64,000 nucleotides of DNA, taken from contig CAIKHO010000048.1 of the NCBI GenBank assembly GCA_903827245.1, forward strand, positions 62,001 through 126,000. Direction: 5' to 3'. Numbering within the stretch: the first letter of the stretch is position 1; each line of letters begins with the position of its first letter. Source of the DNA: an uncultured Opitutia bacterium. Its GTDB lineage: Bacteria; Verrucomicrobiota; Verrucomicrobiia; Opitutales; Opitutaceae. The notes beneath the pieces are model-generated. The model searched no databases. It was not told the DNA's origin and saw nothing but the letters and a program-made list of their open reading frames with translations. The position numbers and the translations under genes are program-made. Below, one piece after another: positions 17,617 through 27,528 of this stretch.

Positions 17617-19010
17617 TGCAACTGCCGGAGGAACTGCGCGCGGTGTTGACGGCCATCCGCCCCGCCGGCCGGCCGCGGCTGGTGGGCGGTTGCGTGCGCG
17701 ACTGGTTGCTGGGGCTCGAGCCGAAGGATTTTGATGTCGAGGTCGCAGGCATCGATTTCGAGACGCTGCACCACGTGCTCGCTCCCTTCGGCGCAACCAA
17801 TGTGGTGGGCCGCAGCTTCGGTGTGATCAAACTGCGCCTCGCAGCCGGGGAATACGATTTCAGCCTGCCCCGCCGGGAGTCGAAGACTGGCGCAGGCCAC
17901 CGTGGATTTGCCGTCGCGCCCGACCCGCAGCTCAGCGACTCCGAAGCCTCCGCCCGGCGTGACTTCACGATCAACGCGATGGCCTACGATCCGTTCACCG
18001 GCACCGTGATCGACCCGCACGGCGGCCAGGCCGACCTGCGCGCCCGCGTCCTGCGGCACACCAGCCCGGCGTTCGTCGAGGACCCGCTCCGCGTGCTGCG
18101 GGCATTCCAGTTCGCTGCGCGCTTCGACTTCGAGCTCGCACCGGAAACTGCCGTCCTGTGCAGCTCCATCAGCGACACCTTCCCGGAGCTGCCCCTCGAG
18201 CGGGTGTATGGCGAATGGGACAAATGGGCGGCCAACTCGACCAAGCCATCCCGCGGCCTCAAGGTGCTGGAGGAAACCGGCTGGCTGCGTCATTTCCCCG
18301 AGATCGCAGCTCTGCGTGGTACTCTGCAGGAACCCGCGTGGCATCCTGAAGGCGATGTTTTCACGCACACCCAACATTGTATCGATGCCTTGGTGCAGCT
18401 CGGCGGCTGGCAGGGCGCCGAGACCGCCCGACGCCGCCTGCTCACCTTCGCCGTGCTGGCGCATGATTTCGGCAAGCCGGCGACTACCACGCGCGCCGAG
18501 CGTCGCGGCGTCCTGCGCTGGATCAGTCCGGGCCACGAGGCCGCGGGCGGTCCGCTGTCCGGCGCGTTCCTCCGCCGGATCGGAGCGCCCCTCGAACTCG
18601 ATCCCCCGGTGCAGGCGCTCGTGGCGAACCATCTCGCGCACCATCATGGCAGCCAGGGCGATTTTACGGACACCCAAGTACGTCGCCTCGCCCGCAAGCT
18701 GGCACCGGCCACGATCGATGATCTTGCGCTGGTGATGATGGCCGACTCGCTCGGCCGCCCGCCCCTGCGCTCGCCCGAAACGCTGATCCTCATCGACCAG
18801 CTCCGCGCGAAGGCCCACCAGCTCAATCTCGAGAGCATGGCCCCACGGCCCCTGATGCTTGGCCGGCACTTGCTGGCACTGGGCTTCAAGCCCGGACCCG
18901 AATTCAAACCCATCCTCGAGGCCGCCTTTGAAGCCCAGCTCGACGGAAGCTTCAGCGATGAGGCCGGCGGCATCGCCTGGCTGCAGACGCAGCTTCCGCC
19001 TGTGCGGTGA
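17616..19010 (+). CDS. cca: CCA tRNA nucleotidyltransferase with HD domain
   Basis: A 464-residue class II nucleotidyltransferase that builds or repairs tRNA 3' CCA ends. The N-terminal palm has LVGGCVRDWLLG and the metal-binding pair in KDFDVEVAG. The RNA-binding region DFTINAMAYDPFTG...DPHGG and EDPLRVLRAFQFAARF follow. A C-terminal HD domain is present (HTQHCIDAL, VLAHDFGKP, HEAAGG), as in many bacterial Cca proteins, and could add phosphatase or phosphodiesterase activity. A poly(A) polymerase paralogue cannot be excluded from sequence alone. Confidence 0.88.
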   Translation: MQLPEELRAVLTAIRPAGRPRLVGGCVRDWLLGLEPKDFDVEVAGIDFETLHHVLAPFGATNVVGRSFGVIKLRLAAGEYDFSLPRRESKTGAGHRGFAVAPDPQLSDSEASARRDFTINAMAYDPFTGTVIDPHGGQADLRARVLRHTSPAFVEDPLRVLRAFQFAARFDFELAPETAVLCSSISDTFPELPLERVYGEWDKWAANSTKPSRGLKVLEETGWLRHFPEIAALRGTLQEPAWHPEGDVFTHTQHCIDALVQLGGWQGAETARRRLLTFAVLAHDFGKPATTTRAERRGVLRWISPGHEAAGGPLSGAFLRRIGAPLELDPPVQALVANHLAHHHGSQGDFTDTQVRRLARKLAPATIDDLALVMMADSLGRPPLRSPETLILIDQLRAKAHQLNLESMAPRPLMLGRHLLALGFKPGPEFKPILEAAFEAQLDGSFSDEAGGIAWLQTQLPPVR

Positions 19011-19069
19011 ATGGAACGCCGGTCCGCGCGCATTTTGCACCAAGGGCCCGCCCCGGCAGACGGAATGCC

Positions 19070-19158
19070 GGGACTGGCAAGATTTGCAGGGCGGGGTGTT
19101 TGCCACCTCCGCGACTCTACCCCCGTAAAGCCGCCGCCCTGCAAATCATGTCAGTCCC
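19070..19158. repeat. CTGGCAAGATTTGCAGGGCGG inverted repeat
   Basis: Left arm 19070-19094 (GGGACTGGCAAGATTTGCAG onward) and right arm 19134-19158 pair with three mismatches. It lies in the 396-bp gap (19011-19406) between cca and the sigma factor gene. The rest of that gap holds a second inverted repeat, ATCTTTCAAAA (19287-19297) and TTTTGAAAGAT (19355-19365), about 40 bp before the sigma start. No gene is seen in this gap. Confidence 0.65.
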
Positions 19159-19406
19159 GCCGTTGGCGCGTCGCCCGAAAATCGTCCTTCCTGCACCATA
19201 AATCCGTTTCGCAATCCTCCGTTTCCCGCCGGAACATCAAGAATCAGATGAGTCGCTACTGATATAAAACGGATGGCGGCCAAGGGATCTTTCAAAAGAA
19301 TATCCGTCTACGCCCATCACCGCCCAATTCGGTGGCTTGCACGATTTCGCATTTTTTTGAAAGATTTGGGCCGTTGAGTCCGTTTCAACAGGTAAACGCG
19401 CCCATC

Positions 19407-20036
19407 ATGCCCCTTGAGCCATCCGACTCCCTGCTCACCCGCGCCAGCCTGCTGTTCCGGCTGCGCGACTGGAAGGACACCGCCAGCTGGGAGGAATTCT
19501 ACCGGCTCTACCGCAAGCTCATCTACGGCCTGGCCCGCAGGTCCGGGCTGACGCACAACGAAGCCGAGGAAGTGATGCAGGACGTCTTCAAGCGGGTGGC
19601 GGAAACCATCCACAATTTTGAATCCCACCCCAAGCGGGGCCGTTTTCGGGCCTGGCTGTTGAATCTTGTCCGCTGGCGTGTCTCCGACAAGTTCCGCGCC
19701 CGGCGACCGGAGGAACATGCGGCCATGGCCGGCCAGATCGCGGCCGCCAGTGACGCCGCCCTCATGGAGCGCATGACGGATCACGAGGCCGGGGACCGCG
19801 CCCTTTGGGAATCCGAGTGGCAGCGCAACGTGCTGGATGCCGCCCTCGCGCGGCTCGCCCGGCGGGTGCCAGCCAAACAATTCCAAGCCTTCGACCTCTA
19901 TGCGCTCCAACGCTGGCCGGTGCTGCGCGTGGCCCGGGACTTGGGCATCAATCCCGCCACGGTCTACCTCATCAGCCATCGGCTCACCCGGCAGCTCAAG
20001 GTCGAGGTCCTCCGCTTGAAGGCCCAGATGGGCTGA
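19407..20036 (+). CDS. ECF-type RNA polymerase sigma factor
   Basis: A 209-residue sigma-70 family protein with only regions 2 and 4. Region 2 includes YRLYRKLIYGLARRSGLTHNEAEEVMQDVF and GRFRAWLLNLVRWRVSDKFR. Region 4 includes VARDLGINPATVYLISHRLTRQLKVEV. The start MPLEPSDSLL is preferred; the frame is open further upstream. No anti-sigma gene follows. Instead a Ser/Thr kinase-WD40 gene starts 113 bp downstream, an arrangement known in Planctomycetes and Verrucomicrobia where the kinase may control the sigma factor. Confidence 0.88.
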   Translation: MPLEPSDSLLTRASLLFRLRDWKDTASWEEFYRLYRKLIYGLARRSGLTHNEAEEVMQDVFKRVAETIHNFESHPKRGRFRAWLLNLVRWRVSDKFRARRPEEHAAMAGQIAAASDAALMERMTDHEAGDRALWESEWQRNVLDAALARLARRVPAKQFQAFDLYALQRWPVLRVARDLGINPATVYLISHRLTRQLKVEVLRLKAQMG

Positions 20037-20149
20037 GGCCGTCCGTCCGACCTTGCCATGGCCAGCGGAATGTTTCAACGGGCCGGCCGCAGCAGGTTGA
20101 GGCAATTTTCCATTGGACCACCCCGCCGCATCATGGCTCGCTTGAACGC

Positions 20150-23131
20150 GTGAAGCTGGAGGCGACTCCCGCACCGCCCGTTATTCCCGACTACGAGCTG
20201 CTGCGGCTGGTCGGACGCGGCAGCTATGGCGATGTATGGCTCGCCCGCGGAATCACCGGACTCTACCGCGCGGTGAAAATCGTCTGGCGCGCCCGGTTCG
20301 ACGACCTGCTGCCCTACGAGCGGGAATTCAAGGGCCTCCGCGAATTCGCCGCCATTTCATTCACCGAGGCGCGCCAGCTGGCATTGCTCCATGTCGGCCG
20401 GAATGACGCCGCCGGATTCTTCTATTATGTCATGGAGCTGGCAGATGACGCCGCGACCGGCAGTGCAATCGACCCGGAGTCCTACGTGCCGCACACCTTG
20501 AAGGTGGTGCAGGCCCGGCGCGGCCGCGTGCCTGCGCCGCAGGTGATTGCACTGGGAGCCGATCTCGCCCGCGCCCTCGCCGGGCTGCATGCGCATGGGC
20601 TCGTGCATCGCGACATCAAGCCGTCGAACGTGATCTTTGTCGGCGGGGCACCCAAGCTGGCCGACATCGGCCTGGTCACCGCCACCATCTCCGCGCAGAC
20701 CTTCGTCGGCACCGAGGGATTTGTTCCGCCGGAGGGACCGGGCACCCCGGCGGCCGATGTCTTCAGCCTCGGCAAGCTGTTGTACGAAATTTCCACCGGG
20801 CTCGACCGTCATGACTATCCGCGCCTGCCGGCCGATCTCGACCGGCTGCCGGACTGCAAGCCGATGCTGGAGCTCAACGAAATCCTGATCCGAGCCTGCG
20901 ATCCCATGCCGGGCAAACGCTATCCCGACGCCGCAGCGCTGCTGGACGATCTTCTCCTGCTTCAGGCCGGGCACTCCATCCGCCGCGTGCGCGCCACCGA
21001 GCGCACCCTGATGCGGGCCGGACGCATCGGTGCGCTGCTGGGAATGATTGCCACGATCGCCGGCGCCAGCGTCTACGTTGAGCGCCAGCGCGCGGCCCAG
21101 GAAAACGTCCTGCGGCGAAAATCGGAGCACGAGGACCGCACCAAAAAGGCGGCATATTCCGCCGGTCTGGCCCGCGCCCAGCGCGAGATCGAGCTCGGTA
21201 GCCTCGGCCAGGCGCGCAAGGAACTCAGCGAGCTTCTGCCGGAAAATGGGGCGCCCGATCAGCGCGGTTTCGAATGGCATATGCTCTGGAACGAAGCCCA
21301 GGGCGACCTGGCCGAGCAATTGCGGCAGAGCGGTCCGGCGGTCGAGCAGGTCCGCTTTTCGCCGGACGGCCGCCATCTTGCTTGGCAGGGTGCGGACGCG
21401 CGCGTGGCCCTTTGGGATGTGAGCACGCACCGGCCGGTGCGGAACGTGGAGGGAATTTCGCGCCTCGCCGGTTTTTCGGCCGACGGCCAGTGGCTCATCG
21501 GAGTCGACCGGCAGGCTGCGTTTCAACGCTGGTCCGTCGAAACCGCGCTGCCCGACCGGGATCCCGCCATGCTTTTCAATCATCCGCTGGCAGCACTTGC
21601 CCAAGGAGATCAAGGGATCTGCTTCACCGAAAGCGACGCCGGCGTAACCCACTCGCTGCGGGTCTGGGATTTTGCCCGGCATGTGGAAATCATGCGGGTG
21701 CCCATCACATCCGAGGCCGATGGCCGGCATTGGGATTTCTATCGTTCCGCCGTATCGGAAAACAGCCGGGTCTGCACGGTCGCGCTCACGACCGGCCGCG
21801 GCCCGGGGGCCAGCTGGCAGCTGCAGTCCTTTGACCTCACCACGCGGAAACAACTGCGGGCCGATCCATTGCCTCAGGCACCCGCCGCCCTCGCGCTGTC
21901 GCCGGACGGCACGAGACTGGCCATTGTACTGGCCGACAGCAGCCTGGTGCATGTGTGGGACCTGGCGAACGGGGCCCGGCTCTGGCAGCAAAGTTTCAGT
22001 TCCGGCCAGCCCGAGACCGCGGCGTTTTCAGCTGATGGCACCCAGCTGGCCATCGCGGGCCGCGATTCCGTGATTCAGGTCATCGATGCCGCCACCGGGA
22101 GTCTGCTCAACTCATTGCGCGGACATGAGGCAGGCGTCATCGCCCTGGCGTGGTCCCCGACTGGGCATGTGCTCGTGTCGGGTGGCACATCGGGGGACCT
22201 GCGGCTATGGACCGAACCCGCACAACCCCGGCTCCGGCTGGCCGGACACGAGCCGGGCAACCCGCCACTCCACAATCCGGGTGGCGGCGTGTGCCTGAGC
22301 CGCGATGGCCGGCGCCTGGCTGTTTCCCGTGAGGAAACCGGCGTAAACATCCTGGCCACCGAAACCCTCGAGTTGCTGGCCACCTTTCCGGGTCCGGCTC
22401 GCCCGATCTGCTTTGCCGAGGATGACCGCGTTTTACTGGCACTCACGCCCCAAGGTCAGCTGAAACGATGGGAGCTCGACGCACCGGCTTCCATGGCGGA
22501 CGAGTTCCTGCCGTTCAAGGATGGTTCCACCACCCATGTCACGCTCGCGACGAATGGACGCTGGCTCGCCGCGACCAATGGCAGCGGGAAGATTCAAGTG
22601 TGGGACTGGCCGGCCAAACAACGGCTCTTTGAACAGCAGGCGCACTCGTCCGCCGCCCGCGGTCTCGCCTTCTCCCCGGACGGGGAAACCCTCGTCAGCG
22701 TGGGCGATGACCGGAAAACAAAATCGTGGGTCACCCGCACCGGACAATTGCGCGCCGCCTGGACCACAGGCAGCAATCCGCTGAACGTATGTTTTTCCAC
22801 GCGTGACGGCAGCCTGGCGGTCGGCCATGGACGCGGCACTGTGCAGCTGTGCTCCCTGGATTCGACGGAGGCGCCACGAATCCTGCATACCCGCAATGCT
22901 CGCTCAACCGCGTTGATATTTTCACCCGACGGCTCACGCCTGCTCTGCGGTGGTCCCAATGGTGTGCTGCAGGTATATTCGACCGATGACTGGCGCGAGG
23001 TGACCACCCTGACCGCCGGCAGCGCGAGGGATCCGGTCAATGACGTGGTGACCGCCCTTGAATTCAGCCCCGACAGCCGCGTATTGGCGGCTTATCTGGC
23101 GGACGGGTGCCTGCGGGTCTGGCGTCATTGA
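20150..23131 (+). CDS. Membrane-anchored Ser/Thr protein kinase with WD40 repeats
   Basis: About 993 residues from a GTG start; the frame is open into the sigma gene but homology starts at about 20190. The kinase domain (about 14-270) has GRGSYGDV, the ATP-binding Lys 43 in RAVKIV, and the catalytic loop HRDIKPSN (153-160). DIG (172-174) stands where DFG is usual, and PPEG replaces APE. One membrane segment lies at about 291-309. A charged linker and at least seven WD40-type repeats follow to the end (FSPDGRHLAWQGADARVALW, LAWSPTGHVLVSGGTSGDLR, FSPDGETLVSVGDDRK). The kinase would be cytoplasmic and the WD40 propeller external. Its likely partner is the sigma factor just upstream. Confidence 0.88.
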   Translation: MKLEATPAPPVIPDYELLRLVGRGSYGDVWLARGITGLYRAVKIVWRARFDDLLPYEREFKGLREFAAISFTEARQLALLHVGRNDAAGFFYYVMELADDAATGSAIDPESYVPHTLKVVQARRGRVPAPQVIALGADLARALAGLHAHGLVHRDIKPSNVIFVGGAPKLADIGLVTATISAQTFVGTEGFVPPEGPGTPAADVFSLGKLLYEISTGLDRHDYPRLPADLDRLPDCKPMLELNEILIRACDPMPGKRYPDAAALLDDLLLLQAGHSIRRVRATERTLMRAGRIGALLGMIATIAGASVYVERQRAAQENVLRRKSEHEDRTKKAAYSAGLARAQREIELGSLGQARKELSELLPENGAPDQRGFEWHMLWNEAQGDLAEQLRQSGPAVEQVRFSPDGRHLAWQGADARVALWDVSTHRPVRNVEGISRLAGFSADGQWLIGVDRQAAFQRWSVETALPDRDPAMLFNHPLAALAQGDQGICFTESDAGVTHSLRVWDFARHVEIMRVPITSEADGRHWDFYRSAVSENSRVCTVALTTGRGPGASWQLQSFDLTTRKQLRADPLPQAPAALALSPDGTRLAIVLADSSLVHVWDLANGARLWQQSFSSGQPETAAFSADGTQLAIAGRDSVIQVIDAATGSLLNSLRGHEAGVIALAWSPTGHVLVSGGTSGDLRLWTEPAQPRLRLAGHEPGNPPLHNPGGGVCLSRDGRRLAVSREETGVNILATETLELLATFPGPARPICFAEDDRVLLALTPQGQLKRWELDAPASMADEFLPFKDGSTTHVTLATNGRWLAATNGSGKIQVWDWPAKQRLFEQQAHSSAARGLAFSPDGETLVSVGDDRKTKSWVTRTGQLRAAWTTGSNPLNVCFSTRDGSLAVGHGRGTVQLCSLDSTEAPRILHTRNARSTALIFSPDGSRLLCGGPNGVLQVYSTDDWREVTTLTAGSARDPVNDVVTALEFSPDSRVLAAYLADGCLRVWRH

Positions 23132-23170
23132 TGCCTCGCGGCTCCTCCCGGCGCGCAGGCATAAAATTAA

Positions 23171-23204
23171 CAAGGGCGCCCCCGCCGAAGCAGGGACGCC
23201 CTTG
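23171..23204. terminator. Bidirectional terminator between convergent genes
   Basis: The stem CAAGGGCG (from 23171) pairs with CGCCCTTG (ending 23204), with further imperfect pairing inside. It is flanked by A-rich sequence on the left and T-rich sequence on the right, and lies between the convergent kinase and TonB-like genes. Confidence 0.6.
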
Positions 23205-23228
23205 GTTGTTTTCTGGTTTACTGGTTTA

Positions 23229-23624
23229 TCACTTCATCGCGTAGCCAGTGGTCGGCAGCGTGCCATCGATGATCGTGATCGGGAGGACGACTTTCGCCGC
23301 CACCGGAGCACCATCACGCAACGCAGGCGTGAACCGCCACTGTTTCACTGCATCCACGACTGAGGCCGCCAGCTCTGAATCCACGGGGGAATTCACGCTG
23401 AGGTCCGTCGGCTTGCCGGCCGCGTCCACCACGAACTCGATCTGCACCGAGGTTCCGACGTACTTCGAGCTGACACTGGGTGTAACCACAGTGACAGGAA
23501 CGGGCACGGCCGGATCCTTGCGGCAGGTCTCGAGATAGGCTTGCTCAGGCGTCTTCGCCGAGGCGGCGAAGGGCGCGAGCACGCCCAGACTGAGGAGGAC
23601 GGCGAGTTTGGTTGCTGTTTTCAT
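23229..23624 (-). CDS. Small secreted TonB C-terminal-domain protein
   Basis: A 131-residue protein with a signal peptide (MKTATKLAVLLSLGVLAPFA, cut after ASA). It carries a TonB-C-like domain (VQIEFVVDAAGKPTDLSVNS, VVDAVKQWRFTPALRDGAPV). It lacks the transmembrane anchor plus proline-rich spacer of true TonB, so it is a free periplasmic TonB-like protein of the kind common in this phylum. The start is fixed by the signal peptide, since the frame is open further upstream. A hairpin formed by AACTC/GAGTT arms (23635-23655) lies just before the start codon. Confidence 0.75.
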   Translation of the reverse strand: MKTATKLAVLLSLGVLAPFAASAKTPEQAYLETCRKDPAVPVPVTVVTPSVSSKYVGTSVQIEFVVDAAGKPTDLSVNSPVDSELAASVVDAVKQWRFTPALRDGAPVAAKVVLPITIIDGTLPTTGYAMK

Positions 23625-24105
23625 TTTATAAACTCCGCGCGAGGCGGAGAGTTTGACTTCTGCTTCTTGGTTAAGCGCCCTTGCACCGTCCGCGCGTAAG
23701 CACGGACGACACTCGGGCGTTTTTGACCCCAGGGTACGGACCCCGCGGCCAAAGTTAGTTTTGGGTGCCACCAAGACCGGCCGGCATGCCACTCGCCCGC
23801 ATACCGGTCGAAATTCAGAGGCTCCGCCGGGGGTGTTCCGGCCAGAGCAGACTCAAAGAACGTTCAGGGTGTTCTTTGAAAGCAAGCGGCGCACTTGCGC
23901 CACGTGATACAAGCAGGAGACGTGCCGGCCAGAGTCAAGCCTGGCACCTAAATGTTACATGGTGAAAAGCGGGGTGTTTGGCGCACCCCGGATTAAGCCT
24001 ACACGTACTAATTCACCGTCGCCCAGCCCGCTCTCGCGCTAAACTTTCCGGAAACGCGGCTTGCCGTGCCTCGTTAAACGCATTCCCTGTCGTGTCTTCA
24101 TTTCC
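23625..24105. other. 480-bp non-coding stretch with several hairpins
   Basis: No convincing gene is seen between the divergent TonB-like and desaturase genes. The region holds a hairpin beside the TonB-like start and a GC stem around 23693-23712. It also holds a perfect 9-bp inverted repeat TCAAAGAAC/GTTCTTTGA (23853-23861, 23871-23879). A CGGGGTG/CACCCCG hairpin lies at 23970-23990, and the block CCGGCCAGAG occurs twice. A structured leader or small RNA is possible; it matches no RNA class I know. Confidence 0.45.
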
Positions 24106-25332
<1,227 letters not shown>

Positions 25333-25388
25333 TTAGCGGAAACAGCCGCGAGCCGTTCGCTCGCGTCCTACCGCAACTCACTTCCCGC

Positions 25389-26672
25389 ATGTCCCGTCTC
25401 GCAATCATCGGCACCGGCATCGCCGGTCTCGGCTGCGCCCATTTTCTCCATCGGCATTTCGATCTCACGCTGTTCGAGCAGAACGACTACGTCGGCGGCC
25501 ATACCAACACCGTGACGGCTGCCGAGCCGGACACCGGGCGGCAATTGCCCATTGATACCGGCTTCATGGTGTTCAACAAGGTCACGTATCCGCTGCTGAC
25601 CCGCCTCTTTGAGCAGCTGCAGGTGCCGATCAAGCCGGCCGCCATGTCGTTCAGTGTCCGCCACGGCGCCAGCGGCCTCGAGTTTTGCGGCTCCTCGCTC
25701 AACCATCTCTTCGCCCAGCGACGGAACCTCTTCCGCCCGCGCTTCTACCGGATGCTCACCGCGATCAACCGTTTCAACCGCGAGGCGGTGTCGGCCCTCG
25801 CCGATCCGGTCGCGCAGACGGAAACCCTGGGCGACTACGTGCGTCGCCGCGGCTACGGCGACGATTTTTTCCACCTTTACCTGGTGCCAATGAGCTCCGC
25901 GGTGTGGACCACCCCGCCGGAGCAGATGCTGGCCTTTCCCGCGGCGACCTTGCTCCGCTTTTTTCACAATCATGGTTTTCTGGGCCTCGCCACCCAGCAC
26001 CCCTGGTGGACCGTCGATGGCGGCGCGAAAACCTACGTGGAAAAAATCTCCGCCCCGTGGCGCGACCGCCTTCGTCTCGGCCAAGGCGCGACCGCCGTCG
26101 TCCGCACCCCAAAGGGCGCCATTGTCACCACCACCGGCGGGACCGCGCACAATTTCGACCATGTCATCGTTGCCTGTCACGGGGACCAGGCCCTGCGGCT
26201 CCTAGTCAACCCGACCGCCGATGAAACGCGGCTGCTGCGCGAGTTCAAGTACCAGGCCAATGTCGCCACGCTGCACACCGATGCCACCGTCATGCCGCGC
26301 ACGCGCCTGGCCTGGTCGAGCTGGAACTACGAAATCGCCCGCGATGAAGGCGGCGCCGTTTCCACCGCCACCCATTACTGGATGAATTCGCTGCAGGGCG
26401 TGTCGGACCGCGAAAACTACTTTGTCACGATCAACCGCCCCGAGTCGATCAACCCCGCGAAAGTGCTGCGGCGGATAAATTACGAGCATCCGCTTTTCAG
26501 CCTGGGTGCCATCGGCGCGCAAGCCGGGATTCCGCGGCTCAACGCCGAAGCCCGGGGCACGACCGAGACCTACTTTGCCGGTGCGTGGCAGCGCTACGGA
26601 TTTCACGAGGACGGCCTGCTCAGTGCCGCGCGTCTCAGCGAGCAGCTGCTCGGCCGCGATCCTTGGGCCTGA
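25389..26672 (+). CDS. FAD-dependent amine-oxidase-like oxidoreductase
   Basis: A 427-residue flavoprotein. The N-terminal dinucleotide fold is IIGTGIAGLGCAHFL, followed by FEQNDYVGGHTNTV and the motif PIDTGFMVFN. The C-terminal FAD contact is TYFAGAWQRYGFHEDGLLSA. This NAD/FAD-binding family is regularly found with DUF1365 and CFA synthase genes, as here. In proteobacteria, equivalent clusters have been tied to modification of unsaturated acyl chains and to light or singlet-oxygen stress. The exact reaction is not known to me. Confidence 0.85.
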   Translation: MSRLAIIGTGIAGLGCAHFLHRHFDLTLFEQNDYVGGHTNTVTAAEPDTGRQLPIDTGFMVFNKVTYPLLTRLFEQLQVPIKPAAMSFSVRHGASGLEFCGSSLNHLFAQRRNLFRPRFYRMLTAINRFNREAVSALADPVAQTETLGDYVRRRGYGDDFFHLYLVPMSSAVWTTPPEQMLAFPAATLLRFFHNHGFLGLATQHPWWTVDGGAKTYVEKISAPWRDRLRLGQGATAVVRTPKGAIVTTTGGTAHNFDHVIVACHGDQALRLLVNPTADETRLLREFKYQANVATLHTDATVMPRTRLAWSSWNYEIARDEGGAVSTATHYWMNSLQGVSDRENYFVTINRPESINPAKVLRRINYEHPLFSLGAIGAQAGIPRLNAEARGTTETYFAGAWQRYGFHEDGLLSAARLSEQLLGRDPWA

Positions 26673-26680
26673 CCAAGCGG

Positions 26681-27253
26681 CTAGGCCGCCAGGGGCAAGG
26701 ATCCCAGGTGGTCCGCGATTTGGCCTGCCACCTCGGACAGAAGCCGGTCAATGACTTCGCTGCCCACCTGGGTGCCGCTCACGATCGGGGTGGTCGTGCG
26801 GCAAAGCGCCAGGGCCTCCTCCGCGAGCAAACGTCCGGACCCGGCGTCGATCAGCTGGAAACCCACGCATAGCGTCGTGTCGACGCGCAGGGCGGCAAGA
26901 TTCCTCATCCTCGATTCATCCACCCGGCAGCTGAGCTCGTGCATCGCGACGATCAGGACATATTCCGCGCCCGATCGACGAGCGTGATGCAACGTTGCGG
27001 AATCAAGGAAGGGTTTTCCGTTCCGGCAGGCGATTACGGGACCACCCAGGTTGAGGATCGAAAAGCCATGGGCCTTCATCCCAGCCCTCACCAGTCGGGC
27101 GAGTATCGGCATTTTTTCCCCCAGGATTGGTTCTCCGCCATTGAGCACAAATAGGGCGGTTGTGCGCGGTTTGCGCCTGCGCATCCCCACCGCGACCACC
27201 AGCCAGCCAAACAGCAGGCCCGCGATCACCAGCCATGTGCCACCGGATTCCAT
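26681..27253 (-). CDS. Hypothetical single-pass membrane protein
   Basis: A 190-residue protein with an N-terminal membrane segment (WLVIAGLLFGWLVVAVGM) and a soluble domain. The domain has alternating strands and helices (ARLVRAGMKAHGFSILNL, SGAEYVLIVAMHELSCRV, LCVGFQLIDAGSGRLLAEE). The pattern is reminiscent of the LpoB/CsgG-like fold, a weak resemblance only. It starts 2 bp after the stop of a small ribbon-helix-helix gene, so they form one operon on the strand opposite to the lipid genes. Function unknown. Confidence 0.55.
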   Translation of the reverse strand: MESGGTWLVIAGLLFGWLVVAVGMRRRKPRTTALFVLNGGEPILGEKMPILARLVRAGMKAHGFSILNLGGPVIACRNGKPFLDSATLHHARRSGAEYVLIVAMHELSCRVDESRMRNLAALRVDTTLCVGFQLIDAGSGRLLAEEALALCRTTTPIVSGTQVGSEVIDRLLSEVAGQIADHLGSLPLAA

Positions 27254-27255
27254 GA

Positions 27256-27432
27256 TCAGGCCACCCGGCCGGCCCGGCCCAGCGCACCCGTGCCGTTTTC
27301 ATCGAGATCGCGACGCAATGCACTCTCCACCAGAGCGCTGACCGAACACCGCTGCCGTCGGGCTTCCCGCTTCAGCCTCGCGCACGTCTTCAAGGGCAAC
27401 TTCACGCGCTTGATCACATGCTTGGCGCTCAT
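27256..27432 (-). CDS. Small ribbon-helix-helix DNA-binding protein
   Basis: A 58-codon gene. The product begins MSAKHVIKRVKLPLKTCARL and continues with REARRQRCSVSALVESALRR, matching the strand-helix-helix pattern of Arc/CopG-type proteins: a basic beta strand, then helix A, turn and helix B. It is immediately upstream (2 bp) of the 190-residue membrane protein gene and divergent from another ribbon-helix-helix gene at 27529. It could be an autoregulator. A toxin partner is not evident, since the downstream protein does not look like a known toxin. Confidence 0.65.
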   Translation of the reverse strand: MSAKHVIKRVKLPLKTCARLKREARRQRCSVSALVESALRRDLDENGTGALGRAGRVA

Positions 27433-27458
27433 CGTAGGCGGGATTGATGTTATCCGTT

Positions 27459-27474
27459 AATATCTGTCAATATT
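27459..27474. promoter_or_regulatory. AT-rich palindrome between divergent RHH genes
   Basis: AATAT-N6-ATATT lies in a markedly AT-rich stretch (27450-27480) of an otherwise GC-rich region, between the two divergent ribbon-helix-helix genes. It is a candidate shared promoter or operator. Confidence 0.4.
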
Positions 27475-27528
27475 TTGTTCATACTTCTCATTCCCAAACG
27501 ATGCGGCCAGATTTTCTCTGCGATCATC

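Noticed and set aside
23625-24105. tmRNA, RNase P RNA, SRP RNA or cobalamin riboswitch
   Set aside because: Diagnostic conserved blocks of these RNAs were looked for on both strands and not found.
24061-24105. TTG start at 24061 for the desaturase
   Set aside because: Possible, but the added 15 residues have no family match; GTG 24106 is preferred. The difference does not affect function.
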